A stretch of 64,000 bases of DNA, taken from Candidatus Enterosoma merdigallinarum. GTDB lineage: Bacteria; Bacillota_I; Bacilli_A; RFN20; CAG-288. The DNA lies in the NCBI GenBank assembly GCA_018714385.1, contig DVNL01000004.1, positions 1 through 64,000 of the forward strand, in the 5' to 3' direction. Positions 42,125 through 51,814 of the stretch are shown one piece after another; position 1 is the first letter of the stretch; the number at the start of each line of letters is the position of its first letter. A program made the position numbers and the translations under genes. A model generated the notes under the pieces. That model ran no database searches. It saw only the letters and a program-made list of their open reading frames with translations, and was not told the DNA's origin.

Positions 42125-42901
42125 CTATGAATCGCTTTCTTCCTTACTATAAGTTCCAGTTTTGATATGGAATCTTATATTGTTTTTCTTACAAAAATCG
42201 ATGACCGTCTCGCTACATTCATCATAGAAAGCCTTATGGTCTTTATATTGAGAGACTAGTTTGTTGTAATGCCACATGCCAAAAACTATATAATCGACGA
42301 ATTTTACCCTATTAAGCAGCTTTTTCAGACTTTGCTCATTAATGTTTGGTGTTGGATATGGCTCTATGCTGACCCAGGTCTTGCATCCCTTTTCGTGAAG
42401 ATATTTCAGCGCCTTGATTCGATCATCATATTTGCTAGTATATGGCTCATATTTTTCCCTAAAAGATTCGTCCATAGAGACTAATGTTATGCCGTATTGA
42501 TTTATCTTCGAAAGTTTAGCTAGTTCATGAGGGAAAGTGCTCTTTGTCAAAACAACTGCTGGAACGTTATATTCATTTAATTTGTTTATAATACGGATTG
42601 TCATTTTCCCTACTTCCGGATAGTCAGCCATAAAAGGATCGGTTGTAAAACATAGCTGAACGCTTTTGATTTTATCCTTTAATCTAGGGAGCTCTTTATC
42701 CAAAAGTTCAATAGCGTTAATTACTAGTTTAGGTTCTAACCATTCCTGATAGGATTTGACATTACCGAAGCGTTTAGCCATATTAAAGGCATAACATGGA
42801 AACAGGCATCCATGGGCACAACCTTGCACGTGATTAATTGTATAGTCGCCATATTCGACTCCTGTTTTATAAAGAAGTGACTTTCTCTCTATCGTTTTCA
42901 T
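42125..42901 (-). CDS. Three-Cys-motif radical-SAM-like protein (Gp37/Gp68, DUF5131 type)
   Basis: A 258-residue protein with three cysteines in QGCAHGCLFPCYAF (C-x3-C-x3-C), the pattern after which the three-Cys family is named, near residues 28-36. The rest resembles SplB/radical-SAM barrels (LCFTTDPF, VVLTKST, WVSIEPYP). It overlaps the TcmP gene by 35 bases, with AAGGAAG before the ATG. TcmP and three-Cys proteins occur together in many bacteria, often near defence genes. The reaction is unknown. It is the last gene of the type I operon. Confidence 0.8.
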   Translation of the reverse strand: MKTIERKSLLYKTGVEYGDYTINHVQGCAHGCLFPCYAFNMAKRFGNVKSYQEWLEPKLVINAIELLDKELPRLKDKIKSVQLCFTTDPFMADYPEVGKMTIRIINKLNEYNVPAVVLTKSTFPHELAKLSKINQYGITLVSMDESFREKYEPYTSKYDDRIKALKYLHEKGCKTWVSIEPYPTPNINEQSLKKLLNRVKFVDYIVFGMWHYNKLVSQYKDHKAFYDECSETVIDFCKKNNIRFHIKTGTYSKEESDS

Positions 42902-44111
42902 CAGAAACTTCCTTTTTTATTAATAATGTCTGTCCTTTTGTGCCATTCTTTTCAGACCAAAAAGACCTAGGTGTTCCTTTTTTAGTAATATCTGGATAGC
43001 GTATAACTATAATTTCACCATTTTTTTCAAAGTTTTTTAAAAATGATATTAATTTCTTCACGTCGCATAAAACACCATTATTTGTATAAAAATTTGCAAG
43101 TATATTATTAAGATGCATATTGTTTTCTGGAATTTCAAACTTCAATTTTTTCTCTATTTCCGAATCATCAATTGCTTTGTCATCGACAGTAAATTCAAGG
43201 AAAGATAATTGTCCACCATGTCTTTCATCCCTATGTTCTAAACTTCTTTTATACATATTATCTGCCATAAGGACACAACCATCAGGGTGATTACAGCAAT
43301 GAACTAATCTATATTTTGTTCCAAGCTCATCCTTTCTTCTGATTGGCATGTTTAGAACATATTTATAACCGTTTTTAAGTCTATTGCAGAAAAAATATGA
43401 TATCTCTGTTTCTGCTTCTCCTCCATTTATATTTCCTTCCTTATATTTCAAAATGGTATTTACCCAATGATTTGTCCCAATTATTTTAGTTAACGTATCT
43501 TCAGAATCAATCGGTGTATTGTCATATTCCTCAAGATTCTCCACTATATTATCTATAGTTTTATCTTTTATTTTTACGTTTAAAATTCTACATGCATCTC
43601 TAAAAAAACCATATGAATTAAAATTGATAAGTAATTCTATACTTTTGAATCGCCCAGCATAATAAATAAGATTGTCTGCATTTAGAGCTTTTATCCCATA
43701 AGGATCTATATAAAGAAAAATAGAGCAATTTTGATTTTGACTGAGTATTTTCTCAATGTATTTTTCAAAAGTTCCATCAATAATATGCACATTATATTGA
43801 TTAAAATCGCTCAAATTTTCTCTTAAATCATCTGCATAGTTAACATCGATAAAATAGCTATTTACGATAGGTTTAGTACTCGTATTGAAATTCTCAAATG
43901 AATGATCTAATGCTTTTAATGCAATTCTTGGAGAACCATCCTTACCATCATCGAACTTCCCTTTTCCAGCAAATCCATCTATATAACAAATTGGTTTTTT
44001 AAGATTTTTAATCTTAGCAAAATAAGGTTTTAAATAGCAGCCTAAAAGAGCGTCTTTTGTTTCGGACCAAGGTTTCTTAGCTTTAAAAAAATCATCATTT
44101 CGTTTTGACAC
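42867..44111 (-). CDS. tcmP: Three-Cys-motif partner protein TcmP
   Basis: About 414 residues. I start at the GTG at 44109-44111 because GGAGGTG lies six bases upstream; this gives the typical N-terminus SKRNDDFFKAKKPWSETKDALLGCYL. The motif CYIDGFAGKGKFDDGKDGSPRIAL is characteristic and resembles a methyltransferase-like Rossmann motif, with LYIDPYGIKAL later. A C-terminal winged-helix-like part follows. Its partner, the three-Cys protein, overlaps its 3' end. It is encoded downstream of hsdR and two accessory genes. Function unproven; the pairing itself is well known. Confidence 0.82.
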   Translation of the reverse strand: MSKRNDDFFKAKKPWSETKDALLGCYLKPYFAKIKNLKKPICYIDGFAGKGKFDDGKDGSPRIALKALDHSFENFNTSTKPIVNSYFIDVNYADDLRENLSDFNQYNVHIIDGTFEKYIEKILSQNQNCSIFLYIDPYGIKALNADNLIYYAGRFKSIELLINFNSYGFFRDACRILNVKIKDKTIDNIVENLEEYDNTPIDSEDTLTKIIGTNHWVNTILKYKEGNINGGEAETEISYFFCNRLKNGYKYVLNMPIRRKDELGTKYRLVHCCNHPDGCVLMADNMYKRSLEHRDERHGGQLSFLEFTVDDKAIDDSEIEKKLKFEIPENNMHLNNILANFYTNNGVLCDVKKLISFLKNFEKNGEIIVIRYPDITKKGTPRSFWSEKNGTKGQTLLIKKEVSDENDREKVTSL

Positions 44112-44136
44112 TATCTTCACCTCCATTATATAACTT

Positions 44137-44811
44137 CTATTTGTTTTGTTTATTAGCAACTATAACTTTCTCTAACCTATGTATCAATTGATAAAGAGTG
44201 CCTTCCTCTTCGTTTTTAGTTAGATCATTAAGAGCCACTCTTACTATTTCCCTTTTTGATGGATTGGCATTATTTGGAACTTCTTCCCCTGTCGTTATAT
44301 CAAAAATCGATAAAGTTCCTCTTTCGTTTGTTGATGACCTATAGGTGTGACCAGTTAGGCTGCCCGTAAACTCTATGTTCTTAAAATGATGCCTATTGGT
44401 GGCTAAAATTCTATTTTCTTCTGCAGCCTCTTCTTCCTCTAAATCTTTCTCGGAAGGTTTGACCTTATGAAGATTGTCTTCCAACCCGTTAATTTGAGCG
44501 ATTGCTTGTAAGATCTTATAGGCTTTCTCGGAAGTCATGTTGTAAAACTCGCGAGTTCTTCTCTTGCCATCGAACTCCTCAATCGCCCTCAAGTCAGGAT
44601 TGATCATGTCGATGAGCTCGTGGAGTTTTTTATCAGTCAAGCGTTGAGGAACTTCGTAATATGCATATAACCTAAAAGCAAAAGGAATGCATTCACTCCT
44701 ATTAAGTTCTTTTAACCTTTTATTTACATCATCCGCATATCCTATCTTCACATAGTCTGGGAATGATGGATTGGTAAGTATGTAGATTACGCCTTGCGAT
44801 TTAGTTTCCAT
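44137..44811 (-). CDS. GIY-YIG nuclease-family protein
   Basis: A 224-residue protein. The N-terminus reads GVIYILTNPSFPDYVKIGYADDVNKRLKEL, a GIY-YIG core of the T5orf172/MUG113 type with the Arg in the following helix and Glu in RAIEEFDGKRRTREFY. The C-terminal half is charged and includes TGHTYRSSTNERGTLSIFDI, resembling a small DNA-binding or target domain. Its start lacks a strong ribosome-binding site but lies 13 bases after the DUF4145 stop. It is part of the extended type I operon and may act as an additional nuclease. Confidence 0.75.
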   Translation of the reverse strand: METKSQGVIYILTNPSFPDYVKIGYADDVNKRLKELNRSECIPFAFRLYAYYEVPQRLTDKKLHELIDMINPDLRAIEEFDGKRRTREFYNMTSEKAYKILQAIAQINGLEDNLHKVKPSEKDLEEEEAAEENRILATNRHHFKNIEFTGSLTGHTYRSSTNERGTLSIFDITTGEEVPNNANPSKREIVRVALNDLTKNEEEGTLYQLIHRLEKVIVANKQNK

Positions 44812-44824
44812 AGGTTAGTTATCC

Positions 44825-45499
44825 TCACTTCTTTTCAATATTTTTTATGTAGTTGGCTTCTTTAATTTTGGATTCAATTTTAGAAGCAGAAATATCTATA
44901 ACGCTCTTCAAATCATCTACATTCATATCCGGATGTTTAGATTCGTAATGGGCATAATCGTTTCCTAGCCATGCAGCTCTTTTGGTGATGTCTTTAATAT
45001 CTGTATCTAAATAGTCATTGATACATTGCGACAAGCTCTTTTTTAAAACATCGTCCCTTTTGTCGCTGTGAGTTTTAATGCAGTAGTCTTTAATTAGATG
45101 CTCAAACGCTAGCCTATAGCTAATTCCAACAATTGTTTGAAGACCATGTTGCTCAGCTTTATAAGCGTCATTGTATAAAGAAACAAAATCAGGACTAATA
45201 TCATTAATTTCTTTTGAGAATTCTTTGTTCAATCCATGACCACCTAAAAGTTCGCAGTAACCAATAGCATTTTCTTCATATGAATATGTAAATCCATAAG
45301 TAGGAATGTAATATTTGGCAAAAAATACTTGCTCGCAAATCGGACATTTAAAGCAAACGTAAATAAATGGTTGCTGAAATGATTCGAAAGGAATAGAACC
45401 AACTATAACAGGATCTATGCCTTTATCGCAGTGAGGGCAAGTGTTTGGCTTATAAATTGCTATTTTTCTTGTTTTACTAAGATGAATCGTATCTATCAT
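44825..45499 (-). CDS. DUF4145-type protein with zinc ribbon
   Basis: A 224-residue protein. The N-terminus carries two Cys pairs, TCPHCDKG and FKCPICEQVF, likely a zinc ribbon. The C-terminal 110 residues resemble DUF4145 (YRLAFEHLIKDYCI ... RAAWLGNDYAHYESKHPD), an all-helical domain related to HEPN and often found next to restriction genes. AAAGGAGA precedes the ATG. It follows hsdR in the same operon. A role in restriction or RNA cleavage is possible; no confident catalytic motif was seen. Confidence 0.72.
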   Translation of the reverse strand: MIDTIHLSKTRKIAIYKPNTCPHCDKGIDPVIVGSIPFESFQQPFIYVCFKCPICEQVFFAKYYIPTYGFTYSYEENAIGYCELLGGHGLNKEFSKEINDISPDFVSLYNDAYKAEQHGLQTIVGISYRLAFEHLIKDYCIKTHSDKRDDVLKKSLSQCINDYLDTDIKDITKRAAWLGNDYAHYESKHPDMNVDDLKSVIDISASKIESKIKEANYIKNIEKK

Positions 45500-45511
45500 A
45501 GTTAGTCTCCT

Positions 45512-48500
45512 TTAATAGAAAATCTGAATGCCCTGCACCGTTTTATCGATGAGCATATTCATAATAAGATTGGTCTTATCTATAAAAGAATCTTTATCGT
45601 ATGAAAGAGGCAAATCTTTATCCAATTCCTCTTCAATGGCACTTCTGACCCTTGTCATGGGCTGTTCGTCTTTGTACCAGTCCACGACTAAAAGCCTCTC
45701 TTTGTTTTCTTTGAGTTTTAAGTAGAGATTTTTTGCTGCTAATTTGACCTTTTTCTCTTCTTCGCTGGTAAGTTTCTTATCGGATATTAGAAGATCGTAG
45801 ATTTCTAGTTCGGATTCGGTCAGCCCTTCTTTTTCGGCCCTCTTCTCTTCTTCTTGCAAAGAGGCTAAATATTCTTTTAATTGTTTAAAATACTCTTCGC
45901 TATTGGTGCTTCCAGCGTTGTAATTATCGATGATATTCTTGTATCTTTCCGAGAATTTTATTCTGGTTTGGTTGCGGTTTATCATCTGCTCAAGCGCTTT
46001 CTCGATAAAAGCCCTTAAGTCTTCGAAATTTAATGCCTTGTATGGAGATTGTTGAATTCTCTTTTCCAAATCATCAAGATTCAATTTAGACAGGTCAATG
46101 ACTTGGTTATCCTTGAAAGCATAGCTTCCCTCGTTCTTCGTGGCATCTTCTGTTTCTACTGAATTATCGAGCACTTCCTTCATCTTTTGACGCGCCTTAG
46201 CCAATTTTTCGTCATCGATGGTATTGTTATATAAACCATTTAGGTAATTGATTGGTGCAAACTTAGGATTGTCAAAATGCATCTCAAAAATCTCAGGTTT
46301 GCTTGCCTCATATAGCGAAATCACTAAATTGGAAAGGACCTTGAACTTATCCTTGGTTTCATCGTTTGAAACGATGGTATTAAGAGCCTGTCTTAATGCT
46401 TCTAGTCTTTCGTATATATCTTCTATATCAATTATCTTCGACAATGAAACGCCTATATCCTCAAGGAATTTATCAGTCTCAGAAATGGCGGAATTAAGCT
46501 TATCGATGAGTTCCTCCATATTCTTGATAGGCATATCGTTGTCGGCTGCTTCGGCATAATCCTTCAATGCTCTCGTCATGTATTTAAAAATATTGATGTA
46601 ATCAACGATTATTCCGCATTGCTTTCCGTCAGCGACCCTATTGCAACGAGCGATGGCCTGCATCAAGGTATGGTTTTTCATCGGTTTATCCAAATAAAGG
46701 GTTGAAAGGGTCGGAACATCAAAGCCGGTAAGCCACATGGAGCAAACGAAAACCAATCTGAATTTGTTATTGGGATCCTTGAACTGATCTTCGATGTCGT
46801 TTCCATCACCATCTATATAGTTGATGCGCTCTCTAAATGGTTTGAAATCGATTCCCTGTTCTTTGAATTTCTCGATTTCATTTGCATCCTCAGATATGAC
46901 GACAGCCATCTCAGTGGTATTCATGAAATCAAGGATTTTTGTTAATTCATCCCTTTTGGCTTTATCAGTAGTTTGGTTTCTTTCTTCCACTATCGCGCGT
47001 TTTTCGATATCCCAATAATGCTTTACCTTGTTATACATCTTAACAGCAGTGAACTTATCGACAGAAACAACCATTCCCTTGCCAAGGTACCCTCTTCTTG
47101 GAAAATGGTGCGCAATATCTTGTGCGATTTTATCGAGTCTGGAATCTCTTTTTATTACTTCAATGATTCTCGAAGAGGAATTTTCCAAAGCTCTAGTTTC
47201 AGCGTCGCTCAAATTGTCATTTTCGATGATGTCTAAAACATCGTCATCCAAAAAATCGTTGTTGAGCCAAACCTCAGGCACCCTTCTTGAATAAAAAAGA
47301 GGCACGGTCGAGCCATCGGCGACACTATCGGCAAAGTTATATTCGGAAACATAATCTCCGAACCACTGATTGGTTAATCTCTTGCTGCCTAATAATGGAG
47401 TTCCGGTAAAAGCCACATAGTTCGCTTTAGGCAAACCCGTTCTCATGTTTTCGGCTAAGTCCTTGTATTGCGTTCTATGGGCTTCATCGACCAAAACGAT
47501 TATATCGTCCCTTGTCGAAAGAATAGGATATTTCTTGCCTTTATCGTATCGGAACTTATGGATCATCGTGAAAAGAATCGGTTTATTTCCTTGGAGAAAT
47601 TCCCTAAGTTGCTCACTATTTTTAGGCTGCGTTTCATCTTTTGGCCCAATGACATCGGTTCGTACAAAGGTCTTGTGTATTTGAGTATCTAATTCTTCTC
47701 TATCGGTAACGATCAAATAGGTGAAATTGCCACTCATCTTCTTTTGGACTTTGCGAACAAAGAAAACCATCGAGTAGGACTTTCCACTACCCTGTGTATG
47801 CCAGAAAACGCCCAACTTTCCATTTAGTTTCTTTCTATTCTTTAAAGATTCGAAGAGATTGTTCACACCTAAAAACTGATGGTTTTTAGCAATGATTTTT
47901 GTTGATTTATTGCTAAATACAATGAAATTCTCGATATAGTCCAAAAGTATCTCAGGCTTAAGGAAATCGTTTATCAAATACTCTATGGATATGCCCTCAT
48001 CTCTTATCAATTTCCTATCGACTGCATCAGATTCCTTTTCCTTCAGCCACTCGAAGAAGAAACCATAATCCGCGTTATAAGCGCCAAGCCTTGTTTCTAA
48101 TCCATTGGACAAAACGCAAACCTGATTGAACGCGAAAAGATTAGGACAATCGCCTAGATAGTTCTTTAAATTTTTGTCGTATGCTTCCCTTACTTTAACA
48201 GTGCTGTTCTTAAGCTCAATGAAAATCAAAGGGAGGCCATTTACAAAAACAATGACATCGGGGCGGTGGTAATAATATCGCCCTTTTATCCACATTTGGC
48301 TTACAGCGGTGAATTCGTTGTTTTTAGGATTATCGAAATCAATCAATTTTATGAAGTCAAAATCTTCGGCATCATTATTGGTAAATTCAACCTTCTTCTG
48401 GTTTCTGATATATCCATATAGTTTGTAATTGGCTGAAGTCAAGTCGTCATCGCTGTAATCTTTGAGACAGACTTCTTTATAAAACTTTTCCAATTGATTG

Positions 48501-48712
48501 GTTTGAACATTAGGATTAAGTTCCTTAAGTTTCTTTAAAAGCACATTTGGAAGAACGCATTGCTTCTTATCTGTTCGAAAAGTCCCATCGTTTAAATCGT
48601 CTCTTTTATCAGGCGATGGATCACACTTTATGATGTTATAGTCAAAAGGAAACTTGGAAAGCCTATCAAGTAATGTTTTTTCGATATCATCTTCAGATAT
48701 AAAAGCCGGCAC
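45512..48712 (-). CDS. hsdR: Type I restriction enzyme R subunit
   Basis: A 1066-residue motor-nuclease. The N-terminal nuclease core shows HRPDVIVFVNGLPLIFIELKN (Asp and Glu-x-Lys pattern). The motor has Walker A HTQGSGKS near residue 310, DEAH in VLVDEAHRTQ and motif III YVAFTGTPLLG, then the second RecA lobe (FVCSMWLTGFDVPTLSTLY, AIARCNRVADGK). The helical C-terminus binds the methylase core. It starts at GTG; the GGAGGTG site overlaps the last codons of hsdS. It would cut DNA after translocation from unmethylated target sites. Confidence 0.95.
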   Translation of the reverse strand: MPAFISEDDIEKTLLDRLSKFPFDYNIIKCDPSPDKRDDLNDGTFRTDKKQCVLPNVLLKKLKELNPNVQTNQLEKFYKEVCLKDYSDDDLTSANYKLYGYIRNQKKVEFTNNDAEDFDFIKLIDFDNPKNNEFTAVSQMWIKGRYYYHRPDVIVFVNGLPLIFIELKNSTVKVREAYDKNLKNYLGDCPNLFAFNQVCVLSNGLETRLGAYNADYGFFFEWLKEKESDAVDRKLIRDEGISIEYLINDFLKPEILLDYIENFIVFSNKSTKIIAKNHQFLGVNNLFESLKNRKKLNGKLGVFWHTQGSGKSYSMVFFVRKVQKKMSGNFTYLIVTDREELDTQIHKTFVRTDVIGPKDETQPKNSEQLREFLQGNKPILFTMIHKFRYDKGKKYPILSTRDDIIVLVDEAHRTQYKDLAENMRTGLPKANYVAFTGTPLLGSKRLTNQWFGDYVSEYNFADSVADGSTVPLFYSRRVPEVWLNNDFLDDDVLDIIENDNLSDAETRALENSSSRIIEVIKRDSRLDKIAQDIAHHFPRRGYLGKGMVVSVDKFTAVKMYNKVKHYWDIEKRAIVEERNQTTDKAKRDELTKILDFMNTTEMAVVISEDANEIEKFKEQGIDFKPFRERINYIDGDGNDIEDQFKDPNNKFRLVFVCSMWLTGFDVPTLSTLYLDKPMKNHTLMQAIARCNRVADGKQCGIIVDYINIFKYMTRALKDYAEAADNDMPIKNMEELIDKLNSAISETDKFLEDIGVSLSKIIDIEDIYERLEALRQALNTIVSNDETKDKFKVLSNLVISLYEASKPEIFEMHFDNPKFAPINYLNGLYNNTIDDEKLAKARQKMKEVLDNSVETEDATKNEGSYAFKDNQVIDLSKLNLDDLEKRIQQSPYKALNFEDLRAFIEKALEQMINRNQTRIKFSERYKNIIDNYNAGSTNSEEYFKQLKEYLASLQEEEKRAEKEGLTESELEIYDLLISDKKLTSEEEKKVKLAAKNLYLKLKENKERLLVVDWYKDEQPMTRVRSAIEEELDKDLPLSYDKDSFIDKTNLIMNMLIDKTVQGIQIFY

Positions 48713-48713
48713 T

Positions 48714-49862
48714 TTACTTCACCTCCAATTTTCCTGACATCAAACGCGGTAATAAATAATCACGTTGATTTTGTAAATTATTATTTTGATTTACTAAGTT
48801 TAAAATATTATTAAAGATTGGTATGCAGATTGATGAAAACTTTTCAATTAAATCTTTGCTAGGCATTAAAATTTTAATATTTTCAAGATATTTTGGCCTT
48901 AAGTGTAAAACATTAGCGCCATTTGCAAATTCACTGATATATTTACTGTAGTTTCCGAACTTCAAGTGGCAGTATAGAAAAACATTTGAATATTTAGATA
49001 AAATTTTTATTAAATCGGCAGAAATTATCGCTGGTTTATCAAATTCGGGACATAATGCAACAGAACCAACACATCTCCTATCCTGCGTCATATCGGTTAC
49101 ACCCATTATTAAATCAAGCTTTGTTAAAGTTTGAGTGCCCTTATATGAACCGATATAAGTCTTTTCCTCATTAAAATTGTACCCACCATAGGATCTGATG
49201 TTTTTTAGATTAACTAAGTAATTTCCTTCCGGAACATCGATTTCATCAGAAGAATACGAAACACCACGAATTATAGTAGCAATGTCTTTAAAACGTGCAT
49301 ATGACCATTCGAAAGGCAATCCATCTACAAACTTTAATTTTTCATGTCCGGGAAATCTAAATCTAACAAACCACTCTTTGTATAATTCTTCAGCTTCCTG
49401 CTCTAATATGGCAATACGCTTATCGTTGTTTTCAATCAGTTTATCGTAGGTAGATAGAATATTAGCAATTTTGTCTTGTGCTTGACGCAATGGAAGATTC
49501 AACTTCATTTTCAAAAAATTGTTGAGTCTAAGTGAGGCAACGGTTGCTCCAGTAGCGACAGAAAAAAAGTATGGAGAATTTGCCTTAATTAAATAGTATA
49601 AAAATACACCATTCACGTCTTCATGAGGATTTATGCAATATGCCCTTTGGTGCAGATTAAATTTGCCTTTGTAATATCTAGGAATAAACGTTGTACTTTC
49701 ACCCGGAACAATTATTGCCTCACAGTCAGCAAAGTATTTGTCGCTTTTCTTAACTTCGCCGGATCTATCAAATAAAGGATAAATTCCATCCTCAACGGCA
49801 TCTTGCGCATTGCATTTACCAGTAAAAATATTGGCTATTTGGCCTAATCTTACTTCAGTCAT
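48714..49862 (-). CDS. hsdS: Type I restriction enzyme specificity subunit
   Basis: About 382 residues from the ATG at 49862; an in-frame upstream start would lie inside hsdM. Two target-recognition domains are separated by a conserved helical spacer (AILEQEAEELYKEWFVRFRFPGHE, near residues 150-180) and end in a second one (NLQNQRDYLLPRLMSGKLEVK). Each domain reads half of a bipartite target; the target itself cannot be deduced. It lies between hsdM and hsdR with overlap or minimal gap. No inverted repeats or second specificity gene suggest phase variation. Confidence 0.92.
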   Translation of the reverse strand: MTEVRLGQIANIFTGKCNAQDAVEDGIYPLFDRSGEVKKSDKYFADCEAIIVPGESTTFIPRYYKGKFNLHQRAYCINPHEDVNGVFLYYLIKANSPYFFSVATGATVASLRLNNFLKMKLNLPLRQAQDKIANILSTYDKLIENNDKRIAILEQEAEELYKEWFVRFRFPGHEKLKFVDGLPFEWSYARFKDIATIIRGVSYSSDEIDVPEGNYLVNLKNIRSYGGYNFNEEKTYIGSYKGTQTLTKLDLIMGVTDMTQDRRCVGSVALCPEFDKPAIISADLIKILSKYSNVFLYCHLKFGNYSKYISEFANGANVLHLRPKYLENIKILMPSKDLIEKFSSICIPIFNNILNLVNQNNNLQNQRDYLLPRLMSGKLEVK

Positions 49863-49863
49863 T

Positions 49864-51603
49864 TTAATCACCAAATAACCCTTTCAAATTATTAGATATT
49901 TCTTCTTCTAAAGCTTTTGCTTGTTTGCTTGATGATTCAAATTCGTTATTCAATGAAAGGATCTTGTTTTTGAATTCCTCTTCAGTCATTCCATCATCTT
50001 CAATGACAACGCCAACATATCTACCAGCATTAAGTGACCAATCTTGATCCTCAATGCCGTCTTCGCCTTTGATGATAGCAACTTTACAAAGTCCGACCAC
50101 ATCGTTATAAGCTCCGTTTGGGAATCTAGATGTGAGCCATTCGATTTGTTCTTGCCAATACTTCTTAGAATGATGTTCTTCCGTTTCTTTCTCAGGAGCA
50201 TTTATTTCATTTGTTTTGTATTCGTCAATTAAATCTTTGAATGCTTGTGTATTTCCTTCATAAAGTCTAGAAATAACCGCTAAGTTTTTAATTTGTTCTT
50301 CCGAGAATTTTCTATGAGCCCTATCAACTTGCGTGAACACCTTTCTAGCATCAATAAAAAGAATCTCGTTTTTCTTATCTGAGTTTTCTTTCTCTTTATC
50401 GAAGAACCATAAAGTTGCAGGAAGAGTAACAGAAGTAAACATGTTGGATGGCAATGTCACCATTTGCTTAATGATTCCGGATTTAATTAATCTTTGTCTG
50501 ATTTCATATTCGCTGCCAGAGGCATCGGAAGCACTATTGGCCATGACCAAAGCGGCCTTGCCATGCTTATTTAAGGCAGTCGCGAAATAGCTAATCCATA
50601 GATAATTAGCATTAGGCACAGTTTCCTTTTTATCACTCTTTTTCTTACTGTTGGATTTAGATTTGTTTTGAGGAACGCCATAGGTATTGAACCTAGGTTG
50701 GTCTTTAACTCTTTCAAGAACTACTTCATCTACATTAAATGGAGGATTAGCCATAACGTAGTCAAAGCGACCGAATGCATCATAAGGATCTGAATAGAAA
50801 GAATTTGCTTCGGTTATTTCTCCTCTAACGTTATTTAGAAGAAGGTTCATTTTTGCAAGTTTTACAGTATCAGGCTCTTTTTCTACGCCATAGCATCTGA
50901 ACTGCATCATTTCGTCGTTACTAGCATTGTGCCTATGCATGTACCTTGCGGCTTGAACGAACATACCTCCGCTACCGCAGGCGGGATCTAAAAATTGCTT
51001 ATCGCCTGCTTCGGGACTTAAAACATTGACCATGTATTGAACGACAGTCGCCGGAGTATAGAATGTTCCGCCATCCTTGCCTTCGCTCAAAGCAAAATTC
51101 CCTAAGAAATACTCATAGATTTCGCCAAATAAATCGACTGAAATATTTTCAGGAATATCCTTGAAGACCCTTACAATTTTTGATAATAAGTCAGGTTCTT
51201 CTTCTGGAACCAATGCGCCATAGACTTCTTTTGGAAGAACGCCTAGCATTTTAGGATTTTCTGCTTCTATGTCTTCCATCGCCTTCTTTACAAGTTTGGC
51301 TTTTTCAGCATTATCAGGAGCATTATTTATATCGTCATAATATGCGGATGGAGGAAGATAAAAACCACACTTATCAATAGAGATATCCTTAATTGTCCTC
51401 TCTGCTCTTGTTCCTTTCTTTTTATTGTATTCATCAAGAATTTCTTCTTTATGTTGCTTGAAAAGAATGTCGGCATATCTTAAAAAAATCAATCCTAGGA
51501 TAGGTTGACCATATTTGTTAGCGGCTAAATGGGCGCCTTGTCTTAGTATATCGGCAGCGTGCCATAGTTTATCTTTAAGTTCTTTCAATTCTTTATCAGT
51601 CAT
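49864..51603 (-). CDS. hsdM: Type I DNA methyltransferase M subunit
   Basis: About 579 residues from the ATG at 51603, six bases after GAGGTG; an upstream in-frame ATG would overlap the XRE gene. The N-terminal helical bundle (KLWHAADILRQGAHLAANKY ... ILGLIFLRYAD) is typical, followed by SAM motif I FLDPACGSGGMFV and catalytic motif NPPF in YVMANPPFNVDE, marking an adenine-N6 methylase. It forms the M2S core with HsdS. It follows the XRE regulator directly, which probably controls the whole operon. Confidence 0.95.
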   Translation of the reverse strand: MTDKELKELKDKLWHAADILRQGAHLAANKYGQPILGLIFLRYADILFKQHKEEILDEYNKKKGTRAERTIKDISIDKCGFYLPPSAYYDDINNAPDNAEKAKLVKKAMEDIEAENPKMLGVLPKEVYGALVPEEEPDLLSKIVRVFKDIPENISVDLFGEIYEYFLGNFALSEGKDGGTFYTPATVVQYMVNVLSPEAGDKQFLDPACGSGGMFVQAARYMHRHNASNDEMMQFRCYGVEKEPDTVKLAKMNLLLNNVRGEITEANSFYSDPYDAFGRFDYVMANPPFNVDEVVLERVKDQPRFNTYGVPQNKSKSNSKKKSDKKETVPNANYLWISYFATALNKHGKAALVMANSASDASGSEYEIRQRLIKSGIIKQMVTLPSNMFTSVTLPATLWFFDKEKENSDKKNEILFIDARKVFTQVDRAHRKFSEEQIKNLAVISRLYEGNTQAFKDLIDEYKTNEINAPEKETEEHHSKKYWQEQIEWLTSRFPNGAYNDVVGLCKVAIIKGEDGIEDQDWSLNAGRYVGVVIEDDGMTEEEFKNKILSLNNEFESSSKQAKALEEEISNNLKGLFGD

Positions 51604-51619
51604 TCTCTTCACCTCATTG

Positions 51620-51814
51620 TCAATCATCTAATTTCATGCCGATCTCATTGAAGAGAGCGACTAACTTTTTCTTGGTTTCCATGTCTGGTTCATATCTACC
51701 TGTCTCCCATCGACAGACGGTTACATTACTAACACCTAATATCTTAGCTAGTTCTTGCTGTGATATGAATTTTCTTTCTCGATATTCTCTAATCTTTCTT
51801 GCGTAATCAAACAT
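51620..51814 (-). CDS. XRE-family regulator heading the type I operon
   Basis: A 64-residue single-domain helix-turn-helix protein (ISQQELAKILGVSNVTVCRWETG), preceded by GAGGTG. On the minus strand a TCGAAA-17-TAAAAT promoter lies just upstream of the start. It shows clear similarity and equal length to the XRE protein at 6386-6580 that heads the other restriction operon, so this small regulator class seems to be a shared controller of restriction islands here. It probably delays or limits restriction expression. Confidence 0.8.
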   Translation of the reverse strand: MFDYARKIREYRERKFISQQELAKILGVSNVTVCRWETGRYEPDMETKKKLVALFNEIGMKLDD

